A stretch of DNA of 56,004 bases from Deltaproteobacteria bacterium (GCA_005888095.1 VBKF01000161.1:1-56004); one strand, 5' to 3'; positions 36,444 through 45,562 are shown, counted from the stretch's first letter. Notes: generated by a model not told the origin, from the sequence alone. Numbers and translations are program-made.

Positions 36444-39400
36444 ACCTCGCCGCGCCGTTCATCCGCCGTCCCATCGCGACGACGCTCGTCATGTGCGCCG
36501 TGCTGCTGTTCGGCATCGGCGCGTACCAGACGCTGCCGACGAGCGACCTACCGAACGTCGACTTCCCGACCCTGCTGGTGCAGGCGTCGAATCCGGGCGC
36601 GAGCCCGGAGACGATGGCGTCGTCGGTCGCGACCCCGCTCGAGCGGCAGTTCTCCACCATCGCCGGGCTCACGTCGATGAACTCGACGAACGCCCTCGGC
36701 TCGACGCAGATCACGCTGCAGTTCGACCTGTCGCGCAACATCGACGCCGCCGCGCAGGACGTCCAGGCGGCGATCACCCAGGCGACGCCCTTCCTCCCGC
36801 CCGGCATGCCGACGCCGCCGACGTACCGCAAGGTGAACCCGGCCGACCAGCCGATCCTCTACGTCGGCCTCACCTCGAAGATGCTGCCGCTCTGGACCGT
36901 CGACGACTATGCCGAGGTGCTCCTCGCACAGCGCATCTCGATGGTGAGCGGCGTCGCGCAGGTGCAGGTCTTCGGCGCGCAGAAGTTCGCCGTGCGCGTG
37001 CAGCTCGACCCGCACGCGCTCGCGAGCCGCGGCATCGGCATCGACGAGGTGGCCGACGCGGTCCGGAACGCCAACGTCAACCTCCCGACCGGGACGCTCT
37101 ACGGGAAGGAGCGTGCGTTCACGGTGCAGGCGACCGGGCAGCTGACGGACGCGAAGGCCTACGGGCCCGTCATCGTGACGTACCGGAACGGCGCCCCCGT
37201 CCGGCTCGAGCAGCTCGGGCGCGTGATCGACAGCGTCGAGGACGACAAGACGGCCTCGTGGTACCTCGACCAGCAGACCACCGAGCGCGCGATCGTGCTC
37301 GCGATCCAGCGCCAGCCGGGAACGAACACGGTCCAGGTGGCCGAGGACGTGAAGGCGCTCCTCCCCGTCCTCGGCAAGGAGATCCCGCCGTCGGTCACGC
37401 TGCGCGTCCTCTTCGACCGCTCGCAGTCGATCCGCGACTCGGTGAACGACGTGAAGGTGACGATGCTGATCGCCTTCGCGCTGGTCGTGATGGTGATCTT
37501 CGTCTTCCTCCGCAACCTCTCCGCGACCGTGATCCCGAGCCTCGCCCTGCCGCTCTCGGTCGTCGGCACGTTCGCCGCGATGGCGCCGCTCGGCTACACG
37601 GTCGACAACCTCTCGCTCCTCGCCCTCACGCTCTCGATCGGCTTCGTCGTCGACGACGCGATCGTCATCCTCGAGAACATCGTCCGCCACATGGAGGCGG
37701 GCGAGCGGCCGTTCGACGCCGCGCTCGCGGGCTCGGACGAGATCGGCTTCACGATCCTGTCGATGACGCTCTCGCTGGCGGCCGTCTTCATCCCGGTGCT
37801 CTTCATGCCGGGGATCCTCGGCCGGCTGTTCCACGAGTTCGCGGTGACGATCTGCGTCGCGATCCTGCTCTCCGGCTTCGTGTCGCTGACGCTCACCCCG
37901 ATGCTCTGCGCGCGCTTCCTCCGCCCGCACGCGCGCGAGCGGCACGGCCGTTTCTACCAGGCGACCGAGCGCGTCTTCGATCGCCTGCTCGACGCCTACC
38001 GGCGGAGCCTCGCGTGGGTGCTCCGCCACCGCCCGGCGACGATGCTCGTCTCGCTCGCGATCCTGGTCGCGACGGTCGTCCTCTTCCGCGCCGTCGCGAA
38101 GGGGTTCATCCCCGACCAGGACCAGTCGGCGATCTTCGCCGTCGCCGAGGCGGAGCAGGGTATCTCGTTCGAGGCGATGGTCGAACGCCAGCAGGCGGTC
38201 GCCGCGATCATCAGCCAGGACGCGAACGTCGCGCAGCTGTTCTCGACGATCGTGAGCTCGACCTCGGGCGCCGGCATGACGGCGAACCAGGGGCGGATGT
38301 TCCTCCACCTGGTGCCGCGCGCGCGGCGCAGATCGATCGCCCGGGTCATCGACGAGCTGCGGCCGAAGGTGGCCGCCGTGCCTGGGCTCCGCGTCTTCAT
38401 GCAGCAGCTGCCGACGATCCGCATCGGCGGCCAGCTCACGAAGAGCCAGTACCAGTTCACGCTCCAGGGCACGAACACGAACGAGCTCTACCGCGCGGCG
38501 CAGGGGTTCGAGAAGCAGATGCGCGCCATCCCGGGGCTCGCCGACGTGACGAGCGACCTCCAGCTCCAGAGCCCGCAGGTGAACGTCGTCATCGACCGCG
38601 ACAAGGCGTCGGCCCTCGGCGTGACGGCCGATCAGATCGAGAACGCGCTCTACGACGCGTACGGCGACCGCTGGATCTCGACGATCTACGCGCCGAACAA
38701 CCAGTATCGCGTCATCATCGAGCTCGAGGAGCGCTGGCAGCTCGACCCGGCCGCGCTCTCGCTGCTCTACGTCCGCTCGAGCAAGGGCGATCTCGTCCCG
38801 CTCTCGACCGTCGCGACCCTCGACGAGGGCGTCGGACCGCTCACCGTGAACCACGCCGGGCAGCTGCCGGCGGTGACGCTGTCGTTCAACCTCCAGCCCG
38901 GCGCGTCGATCGGCGACGCCGTCGCGCGCATCGAGGCGCTCGCGCGGCAGAAGCTCCCGGCGACGATCACGACGAGCTTCCAGGGGACCGCGCAGGCGTT
39001 CCAGTCCTCGCTCGCGAACCTCTGGTTCCTCCTCGCCGCCGCGATCCTCGTCATCTACATCGTGCTCGGCGTCCTCTACGAGAGCTTCGTCCACCCGCTG
39101 ACGATCCTCTCCGGGCTCCCGTCGGCGGGCTTCGGCGCGCTGCTCACGCTCGTCGTGTTCCGCGCCGAGCTCGACGTCTACGCGTTCATCGGGATCATCA
39201 TGCTGATCGGCATCGTGAAGAAGAACGCGATCATGCAGATCGACTTCGCGCTCGCCGCCGAGCGCGAGGAGGGAAAGGCGCCGATCGACGCGATCACCGA
39301 GGGCTGCCTCATCCGCTTCCGGCCGATCATGATGACGACGATGGCCGCGCTGCTCGGCACGCTCCCGATCGCGCTCGCGTTCGGCGCGGGGGCGGAGGCG

Positions 39401-39625
39401 CGCCGCCCGCTCGGCCTCGCGGTCGTCGGCGGGCTCCTCTTCTCGCAGCTGATCACGCTCTATCTGACGCCCGTCTACTACACATACCTCGAGGCGCTCG
39501 TGCAGGCGTGGCGGCGCCGACGTCGCACGCGTCGCGTGCGGCCGGCGGAGCCGGCGCGCCCGGCCGAGAGTCCCGCGGTGGTGCCGTTCGAGCGCCACGG
39601 CGGCGACCAGCGGCAGTCGCGCTGA
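36440..39625 (+). CDS. RND-family multidrug efflux permease (AcrB/MdtB type)
   Basis: A 1061-residue inner-membrane proton-driven pump of the HAE1 family. The length and twofold architecture are normal: helix 1 near residue 12, a large periplasmic loop, helices 2-6, then the repeat. Helix 4 has GFVVDDAIVILENI with the paired aspartates of the proton relay, and helix 10 has the matching IIMLIGIVKKNAIM. LPTSDLPNVDFPTLLV opens the porter domain as in MdtB/MdtC-type pumps. Start overlaps the adaptor stop. Substrates cannot be predicted. Confidence 0.94.
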   Translation: MNLAAPFIRRPIATTLVMCAVLLFGIGAYQTLPTSDLPNVDFPTLLVQASNPGASPETMASSVATPLERQFSTIAGLTSMNSTNALGSTQITLQFDLSRNIDAAAQDVQAAITQATPFLPPGMPTPPTYRKVNPADQPILYVGLTSKMLPLWTVDDYAEVLLAQRISMVSGVAQVQVFGAQKFAVRVQLDPHALASRGIGIDEVADAVRNANVNLPTGTLYGKERAFTVQATGQLTDAKAYGPVIVTYRNGAPVRLEQLGRVIDSVEDDKTASWYLDQQTTERAIVLAIQRQPGTNTVQVAEDVKALLPVLGKEIPPSVTLRVLFDRSQSIRDSVNDVKVTMLIAFALVVMVIFVFLRNLSATVIPSLALPLSVVGTFAAMAPLGYTVDNLSLLALTLSIGFVVDDAIVILENIVRHMEAGERPFDAALAGSDEIGFTILSMTLSLAAVFIPVLFMPGILGRLFHEFAVTICVAILLSGFVSLTLTPMLCARFLRPHARERHGRFYQATERVFDRLLDAYRRSLAWVLRHRPATMLVSLAILVATVVLFRAVAKGFIPDQDQSAIFAVAEAEQGISFEAMVERQQAVAAIISQDANVAQLFSTIVSSTSGAGMTANQGRMFLHLVPRARRRSIARVIDELRPKVAAVPGLRVFMQQLPTIRIGGQLTKSQYQFTLQGTNTNELYRAAQGFEKQMRAIPGLADVTSDLQLQSPQVNVVIDRDKASALGVTADQIENALYDAYGDRWISTIYAPNNQYRVIIELEERWQLDPAALSLLYVRSSKGDLVPLSTVATLDEGVGPLTVNHAGQLPAVTLSFNLQPGASIGDAVARIEALARQKLPATITTSFQGTAQAFQSSLANLWFLLAAAILVIYIVLGVLYESFVHPLTILSGLPSAGFGALLTLVVFRAELDVYAFIGIIMLIGIVKKNAIMQIDFALAAEREEGKAPIDAITEGCLIRFRPIMMTTMAALLGTLPIALAFGAGAEARRPLGLAVVGGLLFSQLITLYLTPVYYTYLEALVQAWRRRRRTRRVRPAEPARPAESPAVVPFERHGGDQRQSR

Positions 39626-39686
39626 TAGGCGGAGGGCCGGCGGATGTGCGGGCCGATGCCTGGCTGACAGCGGCTGTTCGCCCGAC

Positions 39687-40310
39687 TCAGCGGCCGTGCG
39701 CAGCCACTTGAGCGAACAGGTCGTCCACCAGCGGCGCCAGCTCCGGCAGCTGGGAATGGGGCGGAAGCCGCTCGTGCTCACGGTGTCGGCTCTCGCCCAC
39801 GCCAGTGAGGACGAGAACCTCGCGCCTCTCGGGGAAGAGACACCAGACGACGGCCACGCCCGCGTCGAGATACCAGTGGGCCTTCTCGCGCAGCTCTGCC
39901 TCCGACTCGTCGCGGCCCGCCACCTCGGCGGCCAGCACGGGGGGCACCCGCGCGAACCCGCTGTCCGCGCCCAGCCCCGCCCGGCGCCAGACGGCGGCGT
40001 CGGCCGCCCGCACTGCTCCGGCGAGCGCCATGCCCGCCTCGTTCGTCCCGACCTCGAACTCCGGGTGCCTTCGGCCCCAGTTTCCGAGCGTGGTGACGAG
40101 ATCGGCGACCGTCACCCACTGCAGCCTTGCGCACGGCGGCATGTAGAGGAGCCTCCCGCCCACCCATTCGAGCCGGCCCGCGACCCGCGGCCACGTCTCG
40201 AGCCGCACCGGGTCGAAGCCGTCGGGGGGCACCAGCTCGACGGGGAAGCGCACCGTTCGCGGGACCGGGATCGTCTCCTCGTCGAACTCGCTGGGGGCGG
40301 GTCTCACCAT
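39687..40310 (-). CDS. Uma2-family (DUF820) putative nuclease
   Basis: A 207-residue protein of the Uma2 family, which has a PD-(D/E)xK nuclease fold. The domain shows the conserved order WVGGRLLYMPP, then ADAAVWRR (Asp), PPVLAAEVAGRDES (Glu) and LREKAHWYLDAGV (Lys), consistent with an active site. These genes are abundant in cyanobacteria and in some deltaproteobacteria and planctomycetes, and their role is unsettled. ATG 40310 is chosen; a GTG nine codons upstream is possible. It is convergent with the RND pump and probably monocistronic. Confidence 0.8.
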   Translation of the reverse strand: MVRPAPSEFDEETIPVPRTVRFPVELVPPDGFDPVRLETWPRVAGRLEWVGGRLLYMPPCARLQWVTVADLVTTLGNWGRRHPEFEVGTNEAGMALAGAVRAADAAVWRRAGLGADSGFARVPPVLAAEVAGRDESEAELREKAHWYLDAGVAVVWCLFPERREVLVLTGVGESRHREHERLPPHSQLPELAPLVDDLFAQVAAHGR

Positions 40311-40452
40311 CGCGGCAGAGGCTAGCCCTCGCGCCACGGGAAGGTCAACGCATTGGACAGGAAGCGCGCCCCTGACGTCGTCCGAACGTATTCTCGAGCG
40401 AGACGTCCCCGCAGCCCTCCATCGGATCGGAAGTCGCCCGGCCCGCAGCGCG

Positions 40453-40487
40453 GCCCGGCGCGCGGCGCCAGACGGCGCGCGCCGGGC
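40453..40487 (+). promoter_or_regulatory. Large GC hairpin upstream of the orphan activator gene
   Basis: An 11-bp perfect stem (GCCCGGCGCGC pairing with GCGCGCCGGGC) closes a 13-nt loop, 62 nt before the GTG of the activator gene. It lies in the 239-bp gap between divergent genes. It may be a leader structure of the activator mRNA. There is no U-run and no gene ending here, which argues against a terminator. Confidence 0.35.
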
Positions 40488-40549
40488 TGCGACGTCGGCG
40501 CCGAGCCGCGCTTGCGACGTCCGCGTGCCGCGACCTACGTATCGGCCCC

Positions 40550-41896
40550 GTGCGTATCCTCATCCTCGACGACGAGCCGCTCCGCGTCGCGGCGCTGACC
40601 GCGGCGGCGCGGCGGGCGTGTCCTGCGGCGCACGTCACCTCGACGGCGGGCGAGCCCGGAGCCGCGACGGACGACGCCCGGCCGCGTCTCCTCGTCATCG
40701 GCCCCGCACGGGCGGACCAGGCCGGCGGAGCGGATCTCGTACGGGCGCTGCGCGCCCGCTGCCGCGACCTCGCCGTCCTCGTGGTGAGCGGTCGGGACAC
40801 GGCCGACGCTGCCGTCGAGGCCATGAAGGCCGGAGCCGGCGACTACGTGGTGCTGCGCGATGCCGAGGGGCTCGCGCGGGTGACGGAGGCCGTCACGCGT
40901 CTGGCACGCGCCGCAGCGCCCGCCGGTCTCAGCCGTCACGCCGCTGCCGCGCGCGGCGAGGGACTCTCGGGCCTCGTCGGCCGCAGCCGCGCGATCGACG
41001 AGGTGCGCACGCTCGTCCGTACGGCCGCGCACACCGAGGCGCACGTGCTGATCGAGGGCGAGACGGGCACCGGCAAGGAGGTGGTCGCGCGCGCGGTGCA
41101 CGGCCTCGGCCGGCGCGCCGCGGGCCCCTTCGTGCCGGTCAACTGCGCGGCCGTACCCGAGACGCTCGCCGAGAGCGAGTTCTTCGGCCACGCGCGCGGC
41201 GCCTTCACCGGCGCCCTCCAGGAACGGCCGGGCGCGCTCCAGCTGGCGGACCGGGGCACGCTCTTCCTCGACGAGGTGGAAGACCTCCCCCTCGCCCTCC
41301 AGGCGAAGCTGCTGCGCGTCGTCCAGGACCGCGAGGTCCGCCCCCTCGGCGGCAGCGTGGCGCGCCGGTTCGACGTCCGCCTGATCGCCGCTTCCAACCG
41401 TGACCTCGCCCGCATGATCGAGGCCGGCACGTTTCGCAGCGACCTCTACTACCGGCTCCGCGTGTTCACCATCCAGCTGCCGCCGCTCCGCCAGCGGCGG
41501 GACGATGTGCCCCTCCTGATCGAGCACTTCGTCGGGCGCTTCAACCACCGCCACGGCACTGCGTTCGGCGTGCCGGGGGCGGCGGCGCTGCGCCCGCTGC
41601 TCGAGCACCCGTGGCCGGGCAACGTGCGCGAGCTCGAGAACGTCGTCGAGTCCGTGCTGATCCTCGCCGGCGCCACCGGGGCGTCCATGGCCGAGGTGCT
41701 CGGCGCGAGCCAGAGGCCGGTCGGCGGCTTCCAGCTCGACGAGCGGAGCCGCATCGTGCGCATGCTCGACGAGCACCGCTGGAACCGGCAGCGAGCCGCG
41801 GCCGCGCTCGGCATCTCGCGCGTCACACTCTGGCGGCGCATGGAACGGCACGGCATCCGGGACCCCCTCGGCACACCCGCGCGTGAAACGGCCTGA
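40550..41896 (+). CDS. Orphan sigma-54-dependent activator with a degenerate receiver
   Basis: A 448-residue NtrC-family protein. The AAA+ domain is intact: Walker A GETGTGKE, sigma-54 loop GAFTGA, Walker B LFLDEVEDL and the HPWPGNVREL sensor region; so is the Fis-type HTH (RAAAALGISRVTLWRRME). The receiver keeps the acidic pair (ILDDEP). However, the phospho-acceptor position reads LLVIGPARADQ, Gly51 where Asp is expected, and the conserved KP loop is replaced by YVVLRDAEG. It should therefore not respond to phosphorylation; ligand binding, partner proteins or constitutive activity are alternatives. No kinase is adjacent. A -24/-12 element lies just downstream, before a secreted-protein gene. 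Confidence 0.9.
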   Translation: MRILILDDEPLRVAALTAAARRACPAAHVTSTAGEPGAATDDARPRLLVIGPARADQAGGADLVRALRARCRDLAVLVVSGRDTADAAVEAMKAGAGDYVVLRDAEGLARVTEAVTRLARAAAPAGLSRHAAAARGEGLSGLVGRSRAIDEVRTLVRTAAHTEAHVLIEGETGTGKEVVARAVHGLGRRAAGPFVPVNCAAVPETLAESEFFGHARGAFTGALQERPGALQLADRGTLFLDEVEDLPLALQAKLLRVVQDREVRPLGGSVARRFDVRLIAASNRDLARMIEAGTFRSDLYYRLRVFTIQLPPLRQRRDDVPLLIEHFVGRFNHRHGTAFGVPGAAALRPLLEHPWPGNVRELENVVESVLILAGATGASMAEVLGASQRPVGGFQLDERSRIVRMLDEHRWNRQRAAAALGISRVTLWRRMERHGIRDPLGTPARETA

Positions 41897-41950
41897 GCGC
41901 ACCGGCTTCAACCCCAGGCGCGCTGATCCCCGCCGGCGGGCCCTGGCATG

Positions 41951-41966
41951 TGGCACGGCCGCTGCA
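41951..41966 (+). promoter_or_regulatory. Sigma-54-like promoter of the secreted protein gene
   Basis: TGGCACGGCCGCTGCA has the full -24 box, GG (41952-41953) and GC (41964-41965) ten apart, and one -12 mismatch (C for T). It lies 55 bp after the orphan activator. The predicted start near 41977 leaves a 30-nt leader containing AGGAGGTG before the ATG at 42007. Confidence 0.55.
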
Positions 41967-42006
41967 ACTCGCCGTGCCGCCCCGGCTCCCCGCCCCAGGA
42001 GGTGTC

Positions 42007-42945
42007 ATGGCGAAACGATCCACACTCGTCTCGGGCGCGACTGCCGTCGCGGTGCTCGCTGCGCTCCTCGGCCGGGCGGTCACCGTCCACTCGGTCGGCC
42101 CCACGCCGCTCATCTACCGCGTGATCGCGAACAACAACGACCTCGACGCCGTCGAGGGCCTGGCTCCGCCCGGCCGCACGGTGGAGCTCTGGTACCGGCA
42201 GAGAAACTTCATCGAGGGGGATCTCGTGGCGGGCAGCGCCGACCCGTTCTCCTGGTGCGCCTGGAAGAACAACGGCAACCGCGTGATGCTCGGCTGGACA
42301 CAGGCCGACGCGAACGGCCTCTGGCGCTTCCAGCACCTCCGCGACCGCAACACGGTGATGATCTTGCCCGCCGGCCCGGGCGCCAACCGCTGTCTCGGCG
42401 GCATCTACACCGAGCTCCTGCCCCGCGCCTGCGACAGCCCCGGCGTGAACTGCACGGCGTGGTCGGTGCCCGTCCTGCACAACCTCAACGTGCGGAAGAT
42501 CACACCCACGGTCGGCGCCGCCGCCGGCTCGGTGTCGGGTGCGTTGCAGACGGCCATCGCCGTAGCCGACGGTCCGAACGACGGGACCGAGCCGACCGAC
42601 GTCGTCGACGTCGATCAGAACGGCATCGACACGACGCTGCCCGGCTTCGTCGCGGGCCAGCGGGTGACGTGGAAGTGCGGTGCCGGCGGCACGGCGGTCT
42701 GCCCGAGCGTCGCGATCCACGACGCCTCGACGGCGGTCACTCCCGACCCGGAGTACCCGTTCGTCCTCGGCACCATCCAGGCCCACCGCGACGGCGGCTC
42801 CGTCATCGCCGCCGCCGCCATCGCTCGCGGCGAGCCGCTCGGCTTCGCGGTGAACGTCAACGTCAGGTTCCGCGGCCGCCTGGACGTGAACCTCGGCTGC
42901 GACCGGAAGCTGCCCTTCGACTTCGGGCTGGGCTACCTCTTCTAG
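42007..42945 (+). CDS. Exported protein of unknown function, likely sigma-54 dependent
   Basis: A 312-residue protein with a perfect AGGAGGTG before the ATG and a signal peptide or uncleaved anchor (LVSGATAVAVLAALLGRAVT). The mature part is beta-rich with scattered cysteines. Its opening half (TPLIYRVIANNNDLDAVEGL, ELWYRQRNF, then RNTVMILPAGPG) reads like an Ig- or collagen-binding-type sandwich. The end holds GEPLGFAVNVNVRF and a final aromatic-rich FDFGLGYLF. I do not recognise a family. It is the first gene after the orphan activator on the same strand, which suggests it is a direct target. Confidence 0.65.
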   Translation: MAKRSTLVSGATAVAVLAALLGRAVTVHSVGPTPLIYRVIANNNDLDAVEGLAPPGRTVELWYRQRNFIEGDLVAGSADPFSWCAWKNNGNRVMLGWTQADANGLWRFQHLRDRNTVMILPAGPGANRCLGGIYTELLPRACDSPGVNCTAWSVPVLHNLNVRKITPTVGAAAGSVSGALQTAIAVADGPNDGTEPTDVVDVDQNGIDTTLPGFVAGQRVTWKCGAGGTAVCPSVAIHDASTAVTPDPEYPFVLGTIQAHRDGGSVIAAAAIARGEPLGFAVNVNVRFRGRLDVNLGCDRKLPFDFGLGYLF

Positions 42946-43859
42946 CCCCCGAGACGGGCTCCAGGCTCGAGCCCGATGGTCTGCGCCAGCGCCGCGGCGG
43001 CGGCCTTCGTGCCGCCGTCGCGGCCGCGCGCGCAACGCACCGCGCCGCCGTCCCCGCAGGCGACGGTGATGCCCTCGGCGTCGATCGCGAGGACCGTCCC
43101 CGGCGCCGCCCCTGCCTTCCCGGGAACCCGCCTCGGCTCGTAGAAACGCAGGCGCCCGTCCCGCCAGACCGTGTGCGCGCCCGGCTGCGGATCGCAGCCG
43201 CGGATCAGGTTGTGGACCTCGGCCGCCGGACGCGCCCAGTCGACGGCGGCGTGCTCGTCGCGACAGAGCGGGTCGTAGCTCGCCCGGGACTCGTCCTGCG
43301 GGATCCGGGGCGCCCTCCCCTCGCGGATGAGCGCCACCGCGTCGACGACCGCCTGGACGCCGAGCGGGTAGAGCGTCCGGTAGTAGAGCGTCCCGGCCGT
43401 GTCGTCGGGATCGACCGGGGCCTCGCGCTGCAGGAGGATCGGCCCGGTGTCGATGCCGGCGTCGGGCCAGAAGACGGTGACGCCGGTCCGCGTCTCGCCC
43501 CGGATCAGCTGCCAGGCGATCGCGCTCCCGCCGCGGTAGCGCGGCAGCAGCGAGGGGTGGAAGCAGATGCTGGTGAGCCGCGGGATGCGGAGCAGCGGCT
43601 CGGGGACGATCTGCGTCGCGTAGACGAGGGCGGCGAGGTCGGCCCGCGCGTCCTCGAAGGCGCGCCTGGCGTCGGGCGTCTTCAGCGAACCGAACTGATG
43701 GACGGGGACGCCGCGCGCCTCGGCCGCCTGCTTCAGTGGATCCGCCTTGCCCGGCGCGTCCGGCGGACAGACGACGCCCGCCATGGCGTCTCCCGCGGCC
43801 TCGAGGCGTTGGAGAACCTCGGCGGCGAACGCCGCCTGGCCGACGAGGAGGATGCGCAC
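42942..43859 (-). CDS. Formyltransferase-family protein (10-formyl-THF hydrolase-domain type)
   Basis: A 305-residue protein with the formyltransferase N-terminal fold and a C-terminal OB-like domain. The signature HPSLLPRYRGGSAIAW and VFWPDAGIDTGPILLQ are closer to the hydrolase domain of 10-formyltetrahydrofolate dehydrogenase than to methionyl-tRNA formyltransferase, which has RGPSPI. The catalytic Asp in DTGPIL is present. It may use or release formyl groups from 10-formyl-THF. GTG start 7 nt after the dienelactone hydrolase gene, in one operon. It overlaps the convergent secreted-protein gene by 4 nt. Confidence 0.8.
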   Translation of the reverse strand: MRILLVGQAAFAAEVLQRLEAAGDAMAGVVCPPDAPGKADPLKQAAEARGVPVHQFGSLKTPDARRAFEDARADLAALVYATQIVPEPLLRIPRLTSICFHPSLLPRYRGGSAIAWQLIRGETRTGVTVFWPDAGIDTGPILLQREAPVDPDDTAGTLYYRTLYPLGVQAVVDAVALIREGRAPRIPQDESRASYDPLCRDEHAAVDWARPAAEVHNLIRGCDPQPGAHTVWRDGRLRFYEPRRVPGKAGAAPGTVLAIDAEGITVACGDGGAVRCARGRDGGTKAAAAALAQTIGLEPGARLGG

Positions 43860-43866
43860 CCTGCCC

Positions 43867-44562
43867 TCAGCGCTTCAGGTGCGTCGCGAGGAAAGTCTTG
43901 AGGTGCTCCCAGGCGTCGCGCGCGGCCTCGGGCCGGTAGGAATCGCGCTCGTTGCAGAAGAAGCCGTGCGGGGCCTTCGGGTAGACGATCACCTCGGCGT
44001 GCTTGCGGTGCCGTGCGAGCTCGGCCTTCAGCCGCTCGACGGTGTCGAGCGGGATGAACGGGTCGTCCTCACCGAAAAAGGCGAGGAGCGGGGCCTTGAG
44101 CTTCGCCGTCTTCTCGATCGGGATGCCGCCCCCGTAGAACGGCGCGGCCGCCTTGATCTTGTCGGGCAGCTCGCAGGCGACGAGAAAGCTCACCCGGCCG
44201 CCCATGCAGAACCCGGTGATGCCGATCCGGTCGCCGCGCACGAAGGGCTGGCGCTCGAGGTACCCGACCGCGCCGCCGACGTCGGCCACCACCTCGTCGT
44301 CCTTGAGGCTCTGCATCAGGGCGATCGCCTCGGGGAGCTGGTCGTACCGGACGGCGCGTCCCTTGCCGCCCCGCCAGTACAGGTCCGGTGCGAGCGCCAC
44401 GTAGCCCTCGGCGGCGAGGCGGCGTGCGACGTCCTTGATGTGCGCATTGAGGCCGAACGCCTCCATGATGACGAGCACCGCAGGGGCTGGGCCTTCGCCG
44501 GGAGGTCGTGCGAGGAAGGCGGGGAGCGCGCCGGCGGAGGTCGGAACCTCGATCGTCTCCAT
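43867..44562 (-). CDS. Dienelactone hydrolase family protein
   Basis: A 231-residue alpha/beta hydrolase. The nucleophile is in GFCMGGR (Cys119), the acid in GEDDPFI and the base in PHGFFCNERD, the Cys-Asp-His triad of dienelactone hydrolases. VIMEAFGLNAHIKDVARRLA carries the glutamate that poises the cysteine. It could hydrolyse a dienelactone from chloroaromatic breakdown or another small ester or lactone. ATG 44562 (METIEVPTS) is preferred to the upstream ATG 44583. It precedes the formyltransferase gene in the same operon and is divergent from the IclR gene. Confidence 0.88.
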   Translation of the reverse strand: METIEVPTSAGALPAFLARPPGEGPAPAVLVIMEAFGLNAHIKDVARRLAAEGYVALAPDLYWRGGKGRAVRYDQLPEAIALMQSLKDDEVVADVGGAVGYLERQPFVRGDRIGITGFCMGGRVSFLVACELPDKIKAAAPFYGGGIPIEKTAKLKAPLLAFFGEDDPFIPLDTVERLKAELARHRKHAEVIVYPKAPHGFFCNERDSYRPEAARDAWEHLKTFLATHLKR

Positions 44563-44711
44563 GTGGCGCCATATAGGAAACATCCCCCGGCCTTTTCAAT
44601 CGAGGCCCGGCGAAAGACGCTGTTCCGGCGTCGAGCGGCTCGCGTCCGGCGCCGCGCAACCGTCTACAATCGCAAGGATTTCGCTGTCTTGGGCCGATCC
44701 ACCGACCGCCG

Positions 44712-44740
44712 TTGACTCCCCTGGAGGTGCGGAATAGCCT
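44712..44740 (+). promoter_or_regulatory. Sigma-70-type promoter of the iclR-etfBA operon
   Basis: TTGACT (44712-44717), a 17-bp spacer and TAGCCT (44735-44740), followed by a likely start near 44747 and the IclR ATG at 44762. The rest of the 199-bp divergent gap shows no clear operator. Confidence 0.5.
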
Positions 44741-44761
44741 AAACCCCCGTTTTGTGAAGAC

Positions 44762-45562
44762 ATGCGACGCGAGAAATCCAACTACATCATCCAGTCGGTC
44801 TCCCACTCGCTCGACGTCCTCGAGCAGTTCTTCGGCGAGGCCGACGAGCTCGGGGTGACCGAGCTCTCCAAGCGTCTCAAGCTCCACAAGAACAACGTCT
44901 TCCGCCTGCTGGCGACCCTCGAGTCGCGGGGCTACATCGAGCAGAACCGGGCGACCGAGAACTATCGGCTCGGCATCCGCTGCCTGCAGCTCGGCCAGAG
45001 CTACGTGCAGCACATGGGCCTCCTCCACCAGGCGAGGCCGATCATCGCCGACCTCGTCCGCCAGGTGCGCGAGACGACCTACATCGCGGTGCTGCGTCGC
45101 GAGTCCGTCGTGCCGATCGAGGTCGTCGAGGCCGACCGCCCCGTGCGCATCGTCTCGCCGCTCGGCGAGGCGCTGCCCCTCCACTGCACCGCGGCCGGCA
45201 AGGCGCTCCTCGCCTTCGAGCCGGACGACGCCCTCCGCACGCTCCTGCCCGACGGCCTGCCCCGCTTCACCGAGCGCACCGCCGTCGAGCGGCAGGCGCT
45301 CGTCCAGCAGCTGCGCAGCGTCGCGAACGCCGGCTACGCGGTCGACGCGGGCGAGCACCTCGAGGACGTGCGCGCGGTGGCCGCGCCGGTCCGCGACTAC
45401 ACGCGCACCGTGGTCGGCACGCTGGCCGTGGTCGGCCCCGCCTACCGCCTGCCCCCCGAGCGCATCGAGAAGGAGCTCGCGCCGCTCGTCGTGAAGGCCG
45501 GTCGCGAGCTGTCGAGCCGCCTCGGCTTCGACCTCGGCCGCCGCGCCAGCGCCGCAGATTGA
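44762..45562 (+). CDS. IclR-family transcriptional regulator
   Basis: A 266-residue regulator. The N-terminal winged helix (SVSHSLDVLEQF, then VTELSKRLKLHKNNVFRLLATLESRGYIEQ) is followed by the IclR effector domain with PLHCTAAGKALLAF, GYAVDAGEHLEDVRAVAAPV and the C-terminal dimer helix. IclR proteins bind small organic acids. It is 69 nt upstream of etfB on the same strand, so it very likely controls the electron-transfer flavoprotein operon, in a position often seen in deltaproteobacteria. Only a GAAG precedes the ATG. Confidence 0.92.
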   Translation: MRREKSNYIIQSVSHSLDVLEQFFGEADELGVTELSKRLKLHKNNVFRLLATLESRGYIEQNRATENYRLGIRCLQLGQSYVQHMGLLHQARPIIADLVRQVRETTYIAVLRRESVVPIEVVEADRPVRIVSPLGEALPLHCTAAGKALLAFEPDDALRTLLPDGLPRFTERTAVERQALVQQLRSVANAGYAVDAGEHLEDVRAVAAPVRDYTRTVVGTLAVVGPAYRLPPERIEKELAPLVVKAGRELSSRLGFDLGRRASAAD

